This document shows, in pieces, positions 17,387-26,842 of a stretch of DNA of 64,000 nt. A program made the translations under genes and the position numbers. Source of the DNA: Pollutimonas sp963706785 (GTDB lineage: Bacteria; Pseudomonadota; Gammaproteobacteria; Burkholderiales; Burkholderiaceae_B); NCBI GenBank assembly GCA_963706785.1, contig CAVPNJ010000001.1:186001-250000 (forward strand), in the 5' to 3' direction. How positions within the stretch are numbered: the stretch's first letter is position 1; each line of letters starts with the position of its first letter. A model generated the notes under the pieces. The model was given only the letters and a program-made list of their open reading frames with translations, made no database searches and had not been told where the DNA came from.

Positions 17387-19252
17387 ATGCCCGAACGCCG
17401 CTCTATTGCCCCATTACCCGATTTGCTGATCAGCCAGATTGCCGCTGGCGAAGTCATCGAGCGGCCGGCTTCCGTCTTGAAAGAGCTGCTCGAGAACGCA
17501 ATCGATGCTGGCGCTCGCGCTATTGAAGTGCGGCTGGACGGGGGTGGCATACGCCGTATTTCCGTAAGCGATGATGGCTGGGGCATTCCTGCGACCGAAC
17601 TAAGCCTGGCGCTGACACGCCACGCAACAAATAAAATTACAAGCCTGAACGAACTCGAAGCGGTGAACTCAATGGGCTTTCGTGGTGAGGCCTTGGCGTC
17701 TATCGCCTCGGTGGCACGAATTGCTCTTACCTCGCGCACTGCCAGCGACTCCCATGCCTGGCAAGTGGAATCGGCATTCAACAGTCCCTCCGCAGCGTCC
17801 GGTCCGGTAGGAACGACTATAGACGTCCGTCAGCTTTTTGACGAGGTACCCGCTCGTCGCAAATTTCTGCGCGCCGAAGCAACCGAGTACGGGCATTGCG
17901 TCGATGCGCTTGAACGCATCGCTTTGGCGCAACCTGATGTTGCCTTTCGTCTCTTTCATAACGACAAACCACAACGTCAGTGGCGTGCCGCTGACATCGC
18001 CCAACGCGTGCGCGACGTGCTGGGTGCCGAATTTATCGATCAAGGCCTAGAAGTCGAACGGGAACACGGCCTGATAACGCTGCGCGGCATCGTGACACGG
18101 CCTACCTATGCGCGCAGCCGCGCCGACCGTCAGTATTTATATGTAAACGGACGGTATGTGAAAGATCGCACCGTAGCGCATGCCATACGGCAGGCCTATG
18201 CCGACGTCCTGCATGGCGACCGTCAGCCTGCTTACGTGCTATTCCTGATGGTCGATCCTGCAGGCGTCGACGTAAATGTGCACCCAGCAAAACATGAAGT
18301 GCGCTTTCGGGACAGCGGAGCGATTCATCGATTCGTATCCCAAACGCTTGCGCATACATTGGCGAGCGTCGGGGGCCAATCTGCAGAAGTCGGTCATTCT
18401 ATCGACAGATCCACCGGCGCGCCCCCTGCATCGCCGGATCAATATGGTCCTTACGCGCCAGATGGCGTCTCGGCAACCCCCGCCCATCTTAATAGCATGC
18501 CGGGAAGCCCTGCATCCAATTTCTTTCGGCCGCAGCAATTGCAGCGGGCTTTTCCCTTGCGCGATTCTGGCACTGACACCAATGCCCCGTGGCAATCGTT
18601 TTATCGCCCGCTGGAAGCGGCGGGGACGACACCGCGGCCCAATTCAGCTTTCGCGTCAACAGATCACGAATTCCCACTCGGCATGGCGCTTGGTCAGCTG
18701 CACGGCATTTACATCGTGGCGCAGAATCATGCGGGCCTGGTTCTAGTCGATATGCATGCCGCTCACGAACGCATCGTCTACGAACAGTTAAAAAAGGCAA
18801 TGGACGGACAGAGCCTGCCTTGTCAGGAATTGTTGGTTCCGGTCGTCTTTGCCGCAAGCGAAAAAGAAATCGGATTGCTCGAAGAGCATGGTGACACGCT
18901 AAGTCAGCTGGGTCTTACCCTCAGGCCCGCCGGGCCTGCGGCCGTGGCAGTTCGCGCTGTGCCTGCACTCTTGGCGAATGGCGATATCGAGTCGCTGGCG
19001 CGCGGCGTTCTGCGTGATCTCGCTAATGTAGGTAGCTCACCGCGCCTTACCGAACAGCGTAACGAACTGCTGTCGACCATGGCCTGCCATGGGTCTATAA
19101 GGGCAAACCGGCGTCTGACGATCGATGAAATGAATGGCTTGTTGCGCGAAATGGAACAAACCGAAAGAGCCGACCAATGCAATCATGGCCGTCCCACGTG
19201 GGTGCAATGGAAAGTCAGTGAGCTAGACCGTATGTTTATGCGCGGCGAATGA
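17387..19252 (+). CDS. mutL: DNA mismatch repair protein MutL
   Basis: 621-residue MutL that links MutS recognition of mismatches to strand removal. The GHKL ATPase motifs are present: ELLENAIDAGA near residue 34, DDGWGI near 63, GFRGEAL near 96. DVNVHPAKHEVRF near 300 is also typical. The C-terminal domain has DMHAAHERIVYE at about 455-466, which fits the endonuclease pattern DQHA(X)2E(X)4E with Met for Gln. ACHGSIRA and CNHGRP further on correspond to the other metal-site motifs. This suggests an endonuclease-type MutL rather than the E. coli type. It overlaps miaA by four bases (ATGA). Confidence 0.96.
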   Translation: MPERRSIAPLPDLLISQIAAGEVIERPASVLKELLENAIDAGARAIEVRLDGGGIRRISVSDDGWGIPATELSLALTRHATNKITSLNELEAVNSMGFRGEALASIASVARIALTSRTASDSHAWQVESAFNSPSAASGPVGTTIDVRQLFDEVPARRKFLRAEATEYGHCVDALERIALAQPDVAFRLFHNDKPQRQWRAADIAQRVRDVLGAEFIDQGLEVEREHGLITLRGIVTRPTYARSRADRQYLYVNGRYVKDRTVAHAIRQAYADVLHGDRQPAYVLFLMVDPAGVDVNVHPAKHEVRFRDSGAIHRFVSQTLAHTLASVGGQSAEVGHSIDRSTGAPPASPDQYGPYAPDGVSATPAHLNSMPGSPASNFFRPQQLQRAFPLRDSGTDTNAPWQSFYRPLEAAGTTPRPNSAFASTDHEFPLGMALGQLHGIYIVAQNHAGLVLVDMHAAHERIVYEQLKKAMDGQSLPCQELLVPVVFAASEKEIGLLEEHGDTLSQLGLTLRPAGPAAVAVRAVPALLANGDIESLARGVLRDLANVGSSPRLTEQRNELLSTMACHGSIRANRRLTIDEMNGLLREMEQTERADQCNHGRPTWVQWKVSELDRMFMRGE

Positions 19253-20187
19253 AAAAAAATATTATATGTCTTGCCGGACCTACTGCCGCCGGCAAAAGCG
19301 CCGCGACGCTGGCGCTGGCACAACGCTGGCCGATTGAAATCATTGTTGTTGATTCGGCTACCATTTACCAAGGTATGGACATCGGAACTGCCAAGCCATC
19401 CAGGGCGGAGCAGGACCTCATCCCACACCATTTGCTGGACATTCGCGATCCTGCACAAAGCTATTCAGCCGCCGAATTTCAGCAAGATGCGACAGCTCTC
19501 ATTGAAGACATCAAGGCGCGAGGCAACATTCCGCTGCTATGTGGCGGAACGATGCTTTACTACAAGGCCTTACGCGAGGGGCTTAACGAATTGCCCACCG
19601 CCGACGCAACTGTTCGAACCCAAATCGACCTCGAAGCGCAAGTCTGCGGCTGGCCTGAAATGCACCGCCAATTAGCAACGTATGACCCGATAACCGCAGC
19701 TCGACTATCCCCAAACGACAGCCAGCGCTTGCAGCGAGCTATCGAAATCTTCCGAATCAGCGGTCGGCCGATGTCGGTGTGGCTGGCCGACACTCGCCCG
19801 CGGCAAGATAGCGAACTGGAATTTATTACCGTCAGTCTTGAGCCCTCGGACCGACTTGCCCTTCATGCACGAATCGCCAAACGTTATCAATCGATGATAA
19901 AGGAAGGACTGCTGAAGGAAGTGCAGGCGCTCCACCAACGAACCGACTTGCATACCGGTTTGCCTTCGGTGCGTTGCGTCGGATACAGGCAGCTTTGGGA
20001 TTATCTGGACGGAAAAACTGACCTGGCCGTAGCGGTGGAACAGGCGATAGCCGCCACACGCCAGCTGGCAAAACGGCAACTGACCTGGCTTAGGTCCGAG
20101 CCGCAACGCCATGTGGTCGACTGCCTCGCCGCCGACGCGGCCATGCAGGTCGTGGAGACGATTGCACCCTTCTGGCAAAAGAGCTAA
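19249..20187 (+). CDS. miaA: tRNA dimethylallyltransferase MiaA
   Basis: 312-residue enzyme that adds the dimethylallyl group to A37 of tRNAs reading UNN codons. Walker A is GPTAAGKS at residues 9-16. Also seen are DSATIYQGMDIGTAKP and the PHHLLDIRDP segment, CGGTMLYY, and the C-terminal RQLAKRQLTWLR motif. It follows mutL with an ATGA overlap, the conserved mutL-miaA pair. Confidence 0.96.
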   Translation: MKKNIICLAGPTAAGKSAATLALAQRWPIEIIVVDSATIYQGMDIGTAKPSRAEQDLIPHHLLDIRDPAQSYSAAEFQQDATALIEDIKARGNIPLLCGGTMLYYKALREGLNELPTADATVRTQIDLEAQVCGWPEMHRQLATYDPITAARLSPNDSQRLQRAIEIFRISGRPMSVWLADTRPRQDSELEFITVSLEPSDRLALHARIAKRYQSMIKEGLLKEVQALHQRTDLHTGLPSVRCVGYRQLWDYLDGKTDLAVAVEQAIAATRQLAKRQLTWLRSEPQRHVVDCLAADAAMQVVETIAPFWQKS

Positions 20188-20233
20188 AGCACTGACTTTT
20201 GTGCGCAGCGCTTTAATTGCTCTGCCAAAACCA

Positions 20234-20260
20234 CCGACGCCCTTGGCAAAGGTGCGTCGG
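20234..20260. terminator. Hairpin between miaA and purM
   Basis: CCGACGC and GCGTCGG form a 7-bp stem around an inner CCTT/AAGG stem, between convergent miaA and purM. No T run follows on either strand, so terminator function is only suggested by position. Confidence 0.4.
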
Positions 20261-20268
20261 ACTACCGC

Positions 20269-21321
20269 TTATACGACTACGGTCTGGGGCGCATCAGCGC
20301 CTTCACGGTCGACAATTTCGCCCAATATGCTGACCTGCTCGCCATGCGCCGAAAGCGTTGCCTTTACCGCGTCTGCCTGGTTGGCAGGCACCACGATAAC
20401 CATGCCTATGCCGCAATTAAACACGCGATGCATTTCTGAATCGGCGACGCCACCGTTTTTCTGCAGCCATGTGAAGAGCTCGGGCATTTCCCAGGCATCG
20501 CGATGCAATCGCGCCGACAGGCCCGGCTGCAGGATGCGGGGCACGTTATCGAGCAGACCACCGCCCGTAATATGCGCGAGTCCTTTGATAGCTGATCCAT
20601 GCGCTGCCAGGGCCGCCATCACGGACTTCACATAAATACGGGTGGGCTCCATCACGACATCTTCCAGAGGCCGACCACCTAGATCCTGGCCCGGCCTGGC
20701 ATTCGCATGTGTCAGAATTTTGCGCAACAGCGAATAACCATTAGAGTGCGCGCCGCTGGATGCAAGGCCCAGGATTACGTCACCGGGTACGATGGACTTG
20801 CCATCGATGATGCGCGATTTCTCGACCGCGCCCACCGCGAAACCTGCAAGGTCGTATTCCCCATCGGGGTACATACCGGGCATTTCGGCCGTTTCGCCGC
20901 CAATCAAAGCGCAAGCCGAAAGTTCACACCCCCGGGCTATACCCGCGACCACACTTGCCGCGATATCGACCGATAATTTTCCGCAAGCGAAATAATCCAG
21001 GAAGAAAAGCGGCTCTGCACCTTGAACCAGAATATCATTGACGCTCATGGCCACTAGGTCGATACCCACGGTATTATGGCGCTGCCATTCAAAAGCAAGC
21101 CGCAGTTTAGTGCCTACGCCATCGGTGCCCGACACCAGGACAGGCTCTTTAAGATGCTTCGGCACTTCGAACAAGGCGCCAAATCCGCCGATACCCGCCA
21201 TCACCCCAGCCCTCATGGTTTTGGCAGCAAGAGGCTTGATACGGTCCACAAGCGCATCGCCGGCGTCGATATCGACCCCTGCATCGCGATAGGTCAAGGA
21301 AGCTGAATGTTTGTTTGTCAT
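20269..21321 (-). CDS. purM: Phosphoribosylformylglycinamidine cyclo-ligase
   Basis: 350-residue AIR synthetase, fifth step of purine synthesis: it closes the imidazole ring of FGAM using ATP. Typical segments: SLTYRDAGVDIDAGD at the start, ALFEVPKHLKEPVLVSGTDGVGTKL, then CALIGGETAEMPGMY and SGAHSNGYSL. GLAHITGGGLLDN marks the C-terminal half. Divergent from hda with a 136-base gap, an arrangement common in betaproteobacteria. Confidence 0.97.
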   Translation of the reverse strand: MTNKHSASLTYRDAGVDIDAGDALVDRIKPLAAKTMRAGVMAGIGGFGALFEVPKHLKEPVLVSGTDGVGTKLRLAFEWQRHNTVGIDLVAMSVNDILVQGAEPLFFLDYFACGKLSVDIAASVVAGIARGCELSACALIGGETAEMPGMYPDGEYDLAGFAVGAVEKSRIIDGKSIVPGDVILGLASSGAHSNGYSLLRKILTHANARPGQDLGGRPLEDVVMEPTRIYVKSVMAALAAHGSAIKGLAHITGGGLLDNVPRILQPGLSARLHRDAWEMPELFTWLQKNGGVADSEMHRVFNCGIGMVIVVPANQADAVKATLSAHGEQVSILGEIVDREGADAPQTVVV

Positions 21322-21457
21322 GAGAAATGCCGTGGGATGTGTAAGAATTGCATGTTGAATTAAATACCAGGGGTGATTTTACGATGAACGCAGCAAATGC
21401 ACGTCCCTGCAATATGGCAAGCAGGCCCTGACTGCGCCACCCCCTATTAGACAACAC

Positions 21458-22144
21458 ATGACACAGCAACTGATTCTGGACTTGTTACCACCCTCTGCGC
21501 CCTCGCTGGACAACTTCGTCGTGGGAGAAAACGCAGAGGCGCTGGACGCATTGCGCCACTGGAAAGGCGGCCGTGCCATTTACCTGTGGGGAGCCCACGG
21601 CGCTGGCCGAACTCATTTGCTTCAAGCCAGCGCGGCGGGTCCTTCTGCGCTTTATCATGGGCCCAATGACAGCCCGGCCATCCTGAAAGACATTGCTACG
21701 AGCGACGAGCTTAAATACAAGATCATCGCGATCGACAATATTGAACTGCTTGATCCCGCCGGGCAGGCAGCCTTGTTTGCCTTGTACAATCGCTGGCGCG
21801 AAGTCGCTACCACTAAAGACGCGTTTGCTATCGTTTCTGCCGGCGATCGCGCGCCGCTTTCCATGCCGCTACGCGAAGATCTGCGCACGCGGCTGGGCTG
21901 GGATCTGGTATTCCGCCTAGAACTGCTGTCGGATCAAGATCGAGCCGAGGCACTGCGAACTCGAGCCAGCGAGCGCGGCTTACAGCTGTCGCCTGAAGTC
22001 ATAAGCTGGGTGCTTACGCACTATGCACGCGACATGAGCCGTCTAAGCGCACTGGTGGATGCACTTGACCGTTATTCCCTGGCTAAGCATCGACCCATTA
22101 CCCTTCCTTTACTCAAGGATCTACTGGCATCCAGCCATACTTAA
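21458..22144 (+). CDS. hda: DnaA regulatory inactivator Hda
   Basis: 228-residue AAA+ protein related to DnaA that, with the sliding clamp, triggers ATP hydrolysis on DnaA to prevent re-initiation. The N-terminus QQLILDLLPP fits a clamp-binding motif. The P-loop reads GAHGAGRTH, with Arg in place of Lys, as in E. coli Hda. Walker B is IIAIDNIELL. Next to purM and followed 16 bases later by the HAD gene. Confidence 0.92.
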   Translation: MTQQLILDLLPPSAPSLDNFVVGENAEALDALRHWKGGRAIYLWGAHGAGRTHLLQASAAGPSALYHGPNDSPAILKDIATSDELKYKIIAIDNIELLDPAGQAALFALYNRWREVATTKDAFAIVSAGDRAPLSMPLREDLRTRLGWDLVFRLELLSDQDRAEALRTRASERGLQLSPEVISWVLTHYARDMSRLSALVDALDRYSLAKHRPITLPLLKDLLASSHT

Positions 22145-22160
22145 ATATGAAGCTACATCT

Positions 22161-22862
22161 ATGAAGTCTGCAAAACGCCTTGCTCTGTTCGATCTCGATC
22201 ACACCCTGATTCCGCTCGATAGCGACTATCAATGGGCCGACTTTCTGGCGCGCACTGGTCGAGCCGGCGACCCTGTCGAGGCTCAACGCCGCAATGAAGA
22301 TCTTATGCAACGGTATAACGAAGGCAATCTGACCGCGGAACAATCCGCCGAGTTCATGTTGGGCCTGCTCACCCGAGCCGATACAAGCGAACTTGCCGAA
22401 TGGCACGAAGTTTTCATGGCTGAAGTGGTACGGCCCGCTATTTTGCCAACTGCACAGGACCTGGTTCGAGATCATCTTATGCAAGGCGATTTGTGCGCAA
22501 TTGTCACGGCCACCAATGAATTTGTCACTGCTCCGATTGCCCGCGCTTTTGGCATCCCGCACCTAATCGCTACTACGCCCGAGCTGCATAACGGCCGCTA
22601 CACTGGCCAGATTCAGGGCGTTGCCAGCTTTCAGGCAGGAAAGATCACACGCGTTAACGAATGGCTGGCAACCATGGGCTTGCAGTTGGCAGATTTTAAG
22701 CAGTCATTCTTCTATAGTGATTCGCCCAACGACCTTCCGCTACTGGAAGTCGTGACGCACCCTATCGCCACTAATCCCAGTCCCACATTGCGCCAGCTTG
22801 CGCAAGCGCGAGGCTGGAAAATCCTTGACCTGTTCAAGGACATGCAAGATGCAAAGTCCTAA
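22161..22862 (+). CDS. HAD-superfamily IB hydrolase (SerB/CicA-like)
   Basis: 233-residue phosphatase of HAD subfamily IB. Motif I is LFDLDHTLIPLDSD with nucleophile Asp11 and acid Asp13. Motif II is IVTATNEF, and motif III/IV lies in FFYSDSPNDLPLLEVV. Relatives include phosphoserine phosphatase and CicA-like proteins; the real substrate is unknown. The ATG at 22161 is preferred to upstream starts inside hda because it begins directly before motif I. Located in hda-HAD-pcnB-folK, a gene order also found in relatives. Confidence 0.9.
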   Translation: MKSAKRLALFDLDHTLIPLDSDYQWADFLARTGRAGDPVEAQRRNEDLMQRYNEGNLTAEQSAEFMLGLLTRADTSELAEWHEVFMAEVVRPAILPTAQDLVRDHLMQGDLCAIVTATNEFVTAPIARAFGIPHLIATTPELHNGRYTGQIQGVASFQAGKITRVNEWLATMGLQLADFKQSFFYSDSPNDLPLLEVVTHPIATNPSPTLRQLAQARGWKILDLFKDMQDAKS

Positions 22863-22871
22863 AATACATTC

Positions 22872-24227
22872 ATGCTTAAACAAACAATAAAAAACTTCGT
22901 CGGACGCCTGTTTTCAACGCCGCGTCGTGGACCAGAGCGCCTGTCTCAGGATAAGCACGGCATTGACCGACGCAACGTATCGCGTCACGCCATCAAGGTA
23001 TGTGAAGTCTTGCACGAACATGGCTTCGTAGCCTATATCGTAGGCGGCGCCGTGCGTGATTTGATCGTGGGCCTGGAACCCAAAGATTTCGACGTTGCCA
23101 CCAACGCCACGCCGAATCAAATTCGCCCTCTGTTCCGGCGCGCCCGCATAATAGGCAAACGTTTCCAACTGGTTCATGTAGTGTTCGGCCAGGAAATCAT
23201 CGAGACCTCGACTTTCCGGGCACCTGCCTCGGTCGAACAAGACACTGACGAACACGGCCGCATATTGCGCGATAACTTGTTCGGGTCCCACGAAGAGGAC
23301 GCAGCCCGGCGCGACTTCACACTCAATGCGTTGTATTACGATCCAATTACCGAAGTGGTCATCGACTACCATCGGGGAGTACATGACCTGAAGCAGCGGG
23401 TTGTACGGATGATCGGCGATCCGGAGACCCGTTATCGTGAAGACCCCGTCCGTATGTTGCGCGCGCTGCGCTTCGCTGCCAAACTTAATGCCAAAATAGA
23501 CCCCGCGTCTCATGAGCCCATCACGCGCATGGCGCCTCTTATCGAGAACGTTCCTTCCTCGCGCCTGTTCGACGAAATTCTAAAGTTGCTCACTTGCGGC
23601 CATGCCATGGACTGCCTGCGACAGCTACAGTCCGTAGGTCTGCACGAAGGCGTTCTGCCTCTGATCGATCTGATCTTCAAAGAAGAAGGCGGCGAAAACT
23701 TTGTTGACCTAGCCCTGGCCCGTACCGATGCGCGGGTACGCGCAGGGAAAACAATCAGCCCAAGCTTTCTGTTTGCCGCCTTGCTGTGGACACTGGTCAA
23801 TAAACGCTGGCAGCAATACTGTGCGGGCGGCGAGCATCCGGCGCAGGCGCTTATGCAGGCGGCCGACTCAGTAGTCGAAGAGCAAACCCGCAAGCTGGCC
23901 ATCCAGCGGCGCTATCAGGCCGACATGCGAGAGATCTGGTTCATGCAGGCGCGCTTTGAACGGGCAAACCCAAAGACCATATGGCGTATGCTCGAACAGC
24001 CCCGCTTTCGTGCAGCGGTCGATTTCTTGCAGCTGCGTGCTGAAGCACATGAAGTCGACAGCGTCCAGGCACAATGGTGGATGGATCTGGCCAATGCCGA
24101 TGATTCGACGCGCGCGGAAATGATAGAAACCTATCAATCCCAGAGCCGGGGCAAGACGCCGGCCGCACGGCGCCGCCGCAATCCGCGGCGCCGCCCAAGC
24201 CAGCACACCAACACGCCGCCACAGTAA
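22872..24227 (+). CDS. pcnB: Poly(A) polymerase I
   Basis: 451-residue nucleotidyltransferase that adds poly(A) tails to RNA for decay. The head domain shows AYIVGGAVRDLIVG at about residues 55-68 and DFDVATNATP at about 73-82 with the catalytic carboxylates. RRDFTLNALYYDP and the Arg-rich YREDPVRMLRALRFAAKL follow. The C-terminal tail is very basic (KTPAARRRRNPRRRPSQ), as in other PcnB proteins, and probably binds RNA. It precedes folK by 60 bases. Confidence 0.95.
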   Translation: MLKQTIKNFVGRLFSTPRRGPERLSQDKHGIDRRNVSRHAIKVCEVLHEHGFVAYIVGGAVRDLIVGLEPKDFDVATNATPNQIRPLFRRARIIGKRFQLVHVVFGQEIIETSTFRAPASVEQDTDEHGRILRDNLFGSHEEDAARRDFTLNALYYDPITEVVIDYHRGVHDLKQRVVRMIGDPETRYREDPVRMLRALRFAAKLNAKIDPASHEPITRMAPLIENVPSSRLFDEILKLLTCGHAMDCLRQLQSVGLHEGVLPLIDLIFKEEGGENFVDLALARTDARVRAGKTISPSFLFAALLWTLVNKRWQQYCAGGEHPAQALMQAADSVVEEQTRKLAIQRRYQADMREIWFMQARFERANPKTIWRMLEQPRFRAAVDFLQLRAEAHEVDSVQAQWWMDLANADDSTRAEMIETYQSQSRGKTPAARRRRNPRRRPSQHTNTPPQ

Positions 24228-24287
24228 TAATATTTATCAGCAGAACACTGGCCTACGGCAAGGCCAGGCTGAATCAGAGTGTAAATA

Positions 24288-24764
24288 ATGGCTTTGGCTT
24301 ATATCGGATTAGGCGCAAATCTTGGCGATGCCAGGGCAAGCTTGCTGCAGGCCGTAAACGATCTTGCACAAGCCACAGGAATTAGCGAGATTGAGTTATC
24401 GCCTCTGTACCGCAGTGCGCCAATTGAGTCCAGCGGCCCCGATTACATCAATGCCGTTGCCGCTTTGCGAACCACACTCACTGCACTACAGCTGCTGCGT
24501 ATACTGCAAAAAATCGAACAGCAGCATGGACGCGTGCGCCCCTATCATAATGCTCCGCGCACGCTGGATCTGGACTTGCTGTGGTTTGACGATCAGCAGA
24601 TTAATGAGCCGGACCTGATCGTCCCGCATCCTCGCATGCATGAACGCGCCTTTGTATTAACGCCCTTAAGCGACCTGGCGCCCGAGCTTGTACTGGCTCA
24701 AGGTTCTATAAAAGATCTGCTCGTTGCCTGTGCCGACCAGACCTTGTCGCGACTGCCGGCATAA
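24288..24764 (+). CDS. folK: 2-amino-4-hydroxy-6-hydroxymethyldihydropteridine pyrophosphokinase
   Basis: 158-residue HPPK, folate synthesis: it transfers pyrophosphate from ATP to hydroxymethyl-dihydropterin. Seen are the N-terminal AYIGLGANLGDARA, the SPLYRSAPI substrate loop, RPYHNAPRTLDLDLLWFDD with catalytic Asp residues, and PHPRMHERAFVL. It is the last gene of the hda-pcnB run; convergent with the CitE-like gene. Confidence 0.96.
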   Translation: MALAYIGLGANLGDARASLLQAVNDLAQATGISEIELSPLYRSAPIESSGPDYINAVAALRTTLTALQLLRILQKIEQQHGRVRPYHNAPRTLDLDLLWFDDQQINEPDLIVPHPRMHERAFVLTPLSDLAPELVLAQGSIKDLLVACADQTLSRLPA

Positions 24765-24800
24765 GCTGCGTTGGCGGAACAGCGCCCGCCAACAGCCCCA

Positions 24801-25619
24801 CTACACTGCCAGGCGACTAAGAATCTGGCGCGCACGCTCGATCACGGGCGCGTCTACCATTTTGCCGTCTACCTGAAAGGCAGATGATCCCGTGGCGTCT
24901 GCGACGTCGATAATGCGTTTTGCCCATTCGGTATCAGCGGCCGTAGGCGCGAAGGCAGCATGAATGGTGGCTACCTGAGCAGGATGAATACAAAGCATCC
25001 CGCCAAACCCCATATCACGAACCTGCGCCGCCAATTGCGACAACCCGTCGTGATCTGAAAAGCTCGGGTAGACCCCATCGAGGGGCGCGGCCAACCCGTT
25101 GGCTGCACTATGCAGCAAAATTTGACAACGGATGTGATTCAACAATAGCGCAGCCCCGACAGTGTCAGGCGCCGTGCCCAATTCAAGCATCAGGTCCAGG
25201 CTTCCAAACGAAAGACGATCTACACCTTGCTGTGCCGCCATCTGTTCGAGCGCCAGTACGCCTTTGGCACTTTCAACAATGGGCAATACTGTCTTGGCCG
25301 ACTGCGCAACCTGCTGAATCTGAAGCGCCGACTCTGCCTTAGGTAACAAGACAGCGGTGATGTTCTGGTGAGCGGCGCAAGTGGCCAGGTCGGCGTTGAA
25401 CCAGGGGGTTGTAGCGCCGTTGATGCGAACCCAAAACGAGGCTTGCGGGTTCGCACTGGCAAAGTCCCGCAGATGTTCTCGAGCCTGGTCTTTGAGGTTG
25501 TGTTCAACCGCATCTTCAAGATCAATGATAACGGCATCGGCGCCCGCGCCAAGCGCCTTGGAAAAACGCTCGGGCCGCGTCGCCGGTACGAATAAGGCGG
25601 ATCGAATCTGTTGCTGCAT
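24801..25619 (-). CDS. CitE-like CoA lyase (probable citramalyl-CoA lyase)
   Basis: 272-residue HpcH/HpaI-type TIM-barrel lyase of the citrate lyase beta family. Typical segments: RSALFVPATRPERF at the start, VIIDLEDAV with metal-binding acids near residue 35, WVRINGATTPW, PIVESAKGV, and MLCIHPAQV near the end. It is the last gene of a three-gene operon with a CaiB CoA-transferase and a MaoC-like hydratase, its start overlapping the CaiB stop by one base. The trio matches itaconate/mesaconate degradation, in which this enzyme would split citramalyl-CoA to acetyl-CoA and pyruvate. A malyl-CoA-type activity is the alternative. Confidence 0.88.
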   Translation of the reverse strand: MQQQIRSALFVPATRPERFSKALGAGADAVIIDLEDAVEHNLKDQAREHLRDFASANPQASFWVRINGATTPWFNADLATCAAHQNITAVLLPKAESALQIQQVAQSAKTVLPIVESAKGVLALEQMAAQQGVDRLSFGSLDLMLELGTAPDTVGAALLLNHIRCQILLHSAANGLAAPLDGVYPSFSDHDGLSQLAAQVRDMGFGGMLCIHPAQVATIHAAFAPTAADTEWAKRIIDVADATGSSAFQVDGKMVDAPVIERARQILSRLAV

Positions 25620-26842
25620 TAAATAATTCCTTGTTGCGCCAGATCATCAATTTGCTCTTTCGAGTAACCCAGACCGGCAAGAATGGAGGCCGAATTCTCG
25701 CCCAATGCAGGTATCTTGTCCATGCGTGGCTGAAATGCAGAACTTGTTGCAGGCGGCATCAGCGCTGGCAAGGAGCCGACGGCACTATCGACCTTGCGCC
25801 AGCGATTACGCTCGGCAAGCTGCGGGTGATTCCAGACATCTTGCATGGTGTTGAGCCCAGCGTTGGCAATATGTGCGGCTTCCAGCCTTTCGATGACCTG
25901 TGCACGGGATAATGATGCGAAAGTGGTCACGATCAGCACTCGCAGCGTATCTTTGTTCGCCACACGCTGTGAGTTACTGCTGAAGCGGCTGTCATTGGCC
26001 AATTCGGGTTGTTGCAGGACAGTGTTGCAGAAGGCGGCCCACTCGCGTTCGTTTTGCAGCCCCAGCATGACCTCAGTGCCATCGCCTACAGGAAAAGGGC
26101 CATAAGGATAGATGGTTGCGTGCGAAGCGCCGGCCCGCGGCGGCGGTGAAGCACCGTCGAACGCGTAGTACATGGGAAAACCCATCCATTCCACCATGCT
26201 TTCCAGCATGGAAACATCGATCCGGCTGCCCTTTCCGCTGCGGTTACGCAGGAGCAAGGCCGACAAAATACTGCTGTAGGCATACATGCCGGCTGCGATA
26301 TCGGAGATTGAGCAACCCGCCTTGGCGGGTGTGTCGGGCGTGCCAGTCACCGATAAGAAGCCGCTTTCGCTCTGGATCAGCAGATCGTAGGCTTTCTTGT
26401 CTTGATACGAACCGCCTTCACCGTAGCCCGAAATATCGCAAACGATCAGACGCGGATGTTTCTCGTGCAGTACGTCAAAAGACAAGCCCAGCCGCGCCGC
26501 AGCCCCAGGAGCGAGATTCTGTACCAGCACATCAGCCTCGCCCAGAAGATCGGCCAGAATGCGGCTTGCCTCGGGCCGCTTGAGGTCTAGAGTGAGACTT
26601 TCCTTGGACCGATTGGTCCATACAAAGTGCGAGGCCAGACCCTTGACACGCTCGTCATAATTGCGCGCGAAGTCGCCGACGCCCGGGCGCTCGACCTTGA
26701 TGACGCGGGCCCCCATATCGGCCAGCTGACGTGTGCAGAACGGCGCAGCAATCGCGTGCTCGAGACTGATCACCGTAATGCCATCCAAAGGGCGCGAGGC
26801 GTCAGCGCCAGGGTTATCAGTCGATTTCGTTGTATCAGTCAT
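25619..26842 (-). CDS. CaiB/BaiF-family (class III) CoA-transferase
   Basis: 407-residue family III CoA-transferase, which moves CoA from a donor such as succinyl-CoA to a carboxylic acid through an aspartyl anhydride. The catalytic Asp is about residue 153 in KKAYDLLIQSESG. Other family stretches are LDGITVISLEHAIAAPFCTR, NRSKESLTLDLK and GYGEGGSYQDK. Start at 26842 (MTDTTK) is chosen because it overlaps the preceding stop as ATGA; a longer in-frame start lies at 26896. With the MaoC and CitE neighbours it probably activates itaconate, mesaconate or a similar C5 dicarboxylate. Confidence 0.9.
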   Translation of the reverse strand: MTDTTKSTDNPGADASRPLDGITVISLEHAIAAPFCTRQLADMGARVIKVERPGVGDFARNYDERVKGLASHFVWTNRSKESLTLDLKRPEASRILADLLGEADVLVQNLAPGAAARLGLSFDVLHEKHPRLIVCDISGYGEGGSYQDKKAYDLLIQSESGFLSVTGTPDTPAKAGCSISDIAAGMYAYSSILSALLLRNRSGKGSRIDVSMLESMVEWMGFPMYYAFDGASPPPRAGASHATIYPYGPFPVGDGTEVMLGLQNEREWAAFCNTVLQQPELANDSRFSSNSQRVANKDTLRVLIVTTFASLSRAQVIERLEAAHIANAGLNTMQDVWNHPQLAERNRWRKVDSAVGSLPALMPPATSSAFQPRMDKIPALGENSASILAGLGYSKEQIDDLAQQGII

